From Fasciolopsis buskii (taxonomy: Eukaryota > Platyhelminthes > Trematoda > Plagiorchiida > Fasciolidae): DNA of 64,000 nt. The translations under genes were made by a program, and so were the position numbers. The stretch is from NCBI GenBank assembly GCA_008360955.1, contig LUCM01006553.1, positions 124,001 to 188,000 on the forward strand, given 5' to 3'. The notes under the pieces were generated by a model. It made no database searches, was not told where the DNA came from, and saw only the letters and a program-made list of their open reading frames with translations. Shown in pieces: positions 63,468 through 64,000 of this stretch. Position 1 is the first letter of the stretch. Every line of letters begins with the position of its first letter.

Positions 63468-64000
63468 TTAGCTGAGTTGTCTGCCTCTCATCCGAATGTA
63501 CATGTGCTCTAGTTCGATGTGTCTACTGATTGAATTATTTGAAGAATACCAGGTGTGTCTGGTAGTTGCTTGACCCGGTATCAAAGCGTTGTCCAGATTG
63601 AATTTGTATCCTTCGTGGTCTTCGTGGGCGGATACGAGAGAGAGGATCGTGTTTTTTTGTAGCTAGTTTGTGCTCGCACATCGGAGTGCTTATCTCTTTT
63701 CGGTTTGACCAAAATAGCATTTTTTCACTTGACTTTGAATGCGACGTTTGTTCTCCCTCCTGCCTTTGGTTTTGATATAAGTCTTTACAAACTGTGTTAC
63801 GGTCTATGAGCAACTGCGATTCCTTGGGAGTGGAGTACTCTTGCAGTCAATTCAGATATACTTTTGATGCCTGGTAGAATGATCCCTCTGTCTGACTGTG
63901 CTCTTCGGTTTGTTTTCTTATTCACTATATACACTGTTCTTTTTATGTATTCCCTTGAATATCCGTTTCCTTCGATCACTTTGAAGAGGCATGTTTCTTC
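63468..64000 (-). mobile_element. Second Penelope-like element: RT end and GIY-YIG domain, frameshifted, cut by window edge
   Basis: On the minus strand an open frame enters from the right edge and runs to about 63797, ending ARVLHSQGIAVAHRP. This is the PLE block 'ILRPLGIRVAHRP' that links reverse transcriptase and nuclease. A frameshift follows; then CYFGQTEK (the Y-I-G-like half of the nuclease, read as Y-F-G) and CEHKLATKKHDPLS appear in different frames. After another frameshift comes GYKFNLDNALIPGQATTRHT, ending in YIRMRGRQLS and a stop at 63468-63470. The three frames and at least two shifts make it inactive. Its motif wording differs clearly from the PLE at 35 kb, so two PLE lineages are present. 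The reverse transcriptase should lie to the right of this window. Confidence 0.85.

Noticed and set aside
1..64000. Spliced-leader RNA gene, conserved microRNAs (let-7, bantam, miR-71, miR-124 and others)
   Set aside because: I looked for the known leader starts and conserved seed-plus-body sequences by eye and saw none; a covariance or microRNA search would be decisive.

Overview
This 64 kb window looks like a gene-poor stretch of flatworm nuclear DNA (phylum Platyhelminthes; trematode more likely than cestode). The evidence is the kind and mix of repeats: RTE-type LINE remnants, Penelope-like elements (PLEs) with GIY-YIG domains of the type seen in flukes, a tRNA-derived SINE family with several copies, and long stretches without genes, broken by microsatellites. 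The species cannot be named from the sequence. I recognise no host protein-coding gene; the longest open frames outside repeats (about 115-138 codons) have no domain I know and fit chance.

Layout. 0-9 kb: an RTE fragment (about 4.26-5.08 kb), one copy of a 508-bp direct repeat (2.63-3.13 kb) and weak tRNA-like sequence. 9-16 kb: a repeat hot spot with a short RTE-type 3' tail (9.2 kb), a 566-bp inverted repeat that reads as base-perfect (arms at 10.5 and 14.9 kb), two SINE copies facing opposite ways (12.7-13.1 kb) and the second 508-bp repeat copy. 16-30 kb: mostly featureless, apart from a long degenerate TCAG/TCAT tract near 20 kb and a GAT-rich tract at 28.5 kb. 30-36 kb: the best-preserved LINE of the window (endonuclease plus reverse transcriptase, dead, ending in a TA microsatellite), a SINE, and the C-terminal part of a PLE whose frame has only two stops. 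36-43 kb: sparse, with one SINE.

43.4-46.0 kb: a 1.31 kb unit present twice in tandem, differing mainly by 6 bases in an AAT microsatellite, with the only N of the window exactly at the junction. This is most simply an unmerged contig overlap. 47.1-48.05 kb: a cluster of Pol III-derived sequences, including a 5S rRNA-like segment directly followed by a SINE. 48-62 kb: mostly unrecognised, with one SINE at 56 kb, microsatellites and a related SINE at 61.9 kb. 62.6-64 kb: an RTE C-terminal fragment on the plus strand, convergent with a second, different PLE on the minus strand that runs off the right edge.

The parts do not form a working pathway: this is sediment from several retroelement lineages. 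I found no convincing new biological system. The structures most worth checking are the perfect inverted repeat, the 5S/tRNA-SINE composite and the N-flanked duplication.
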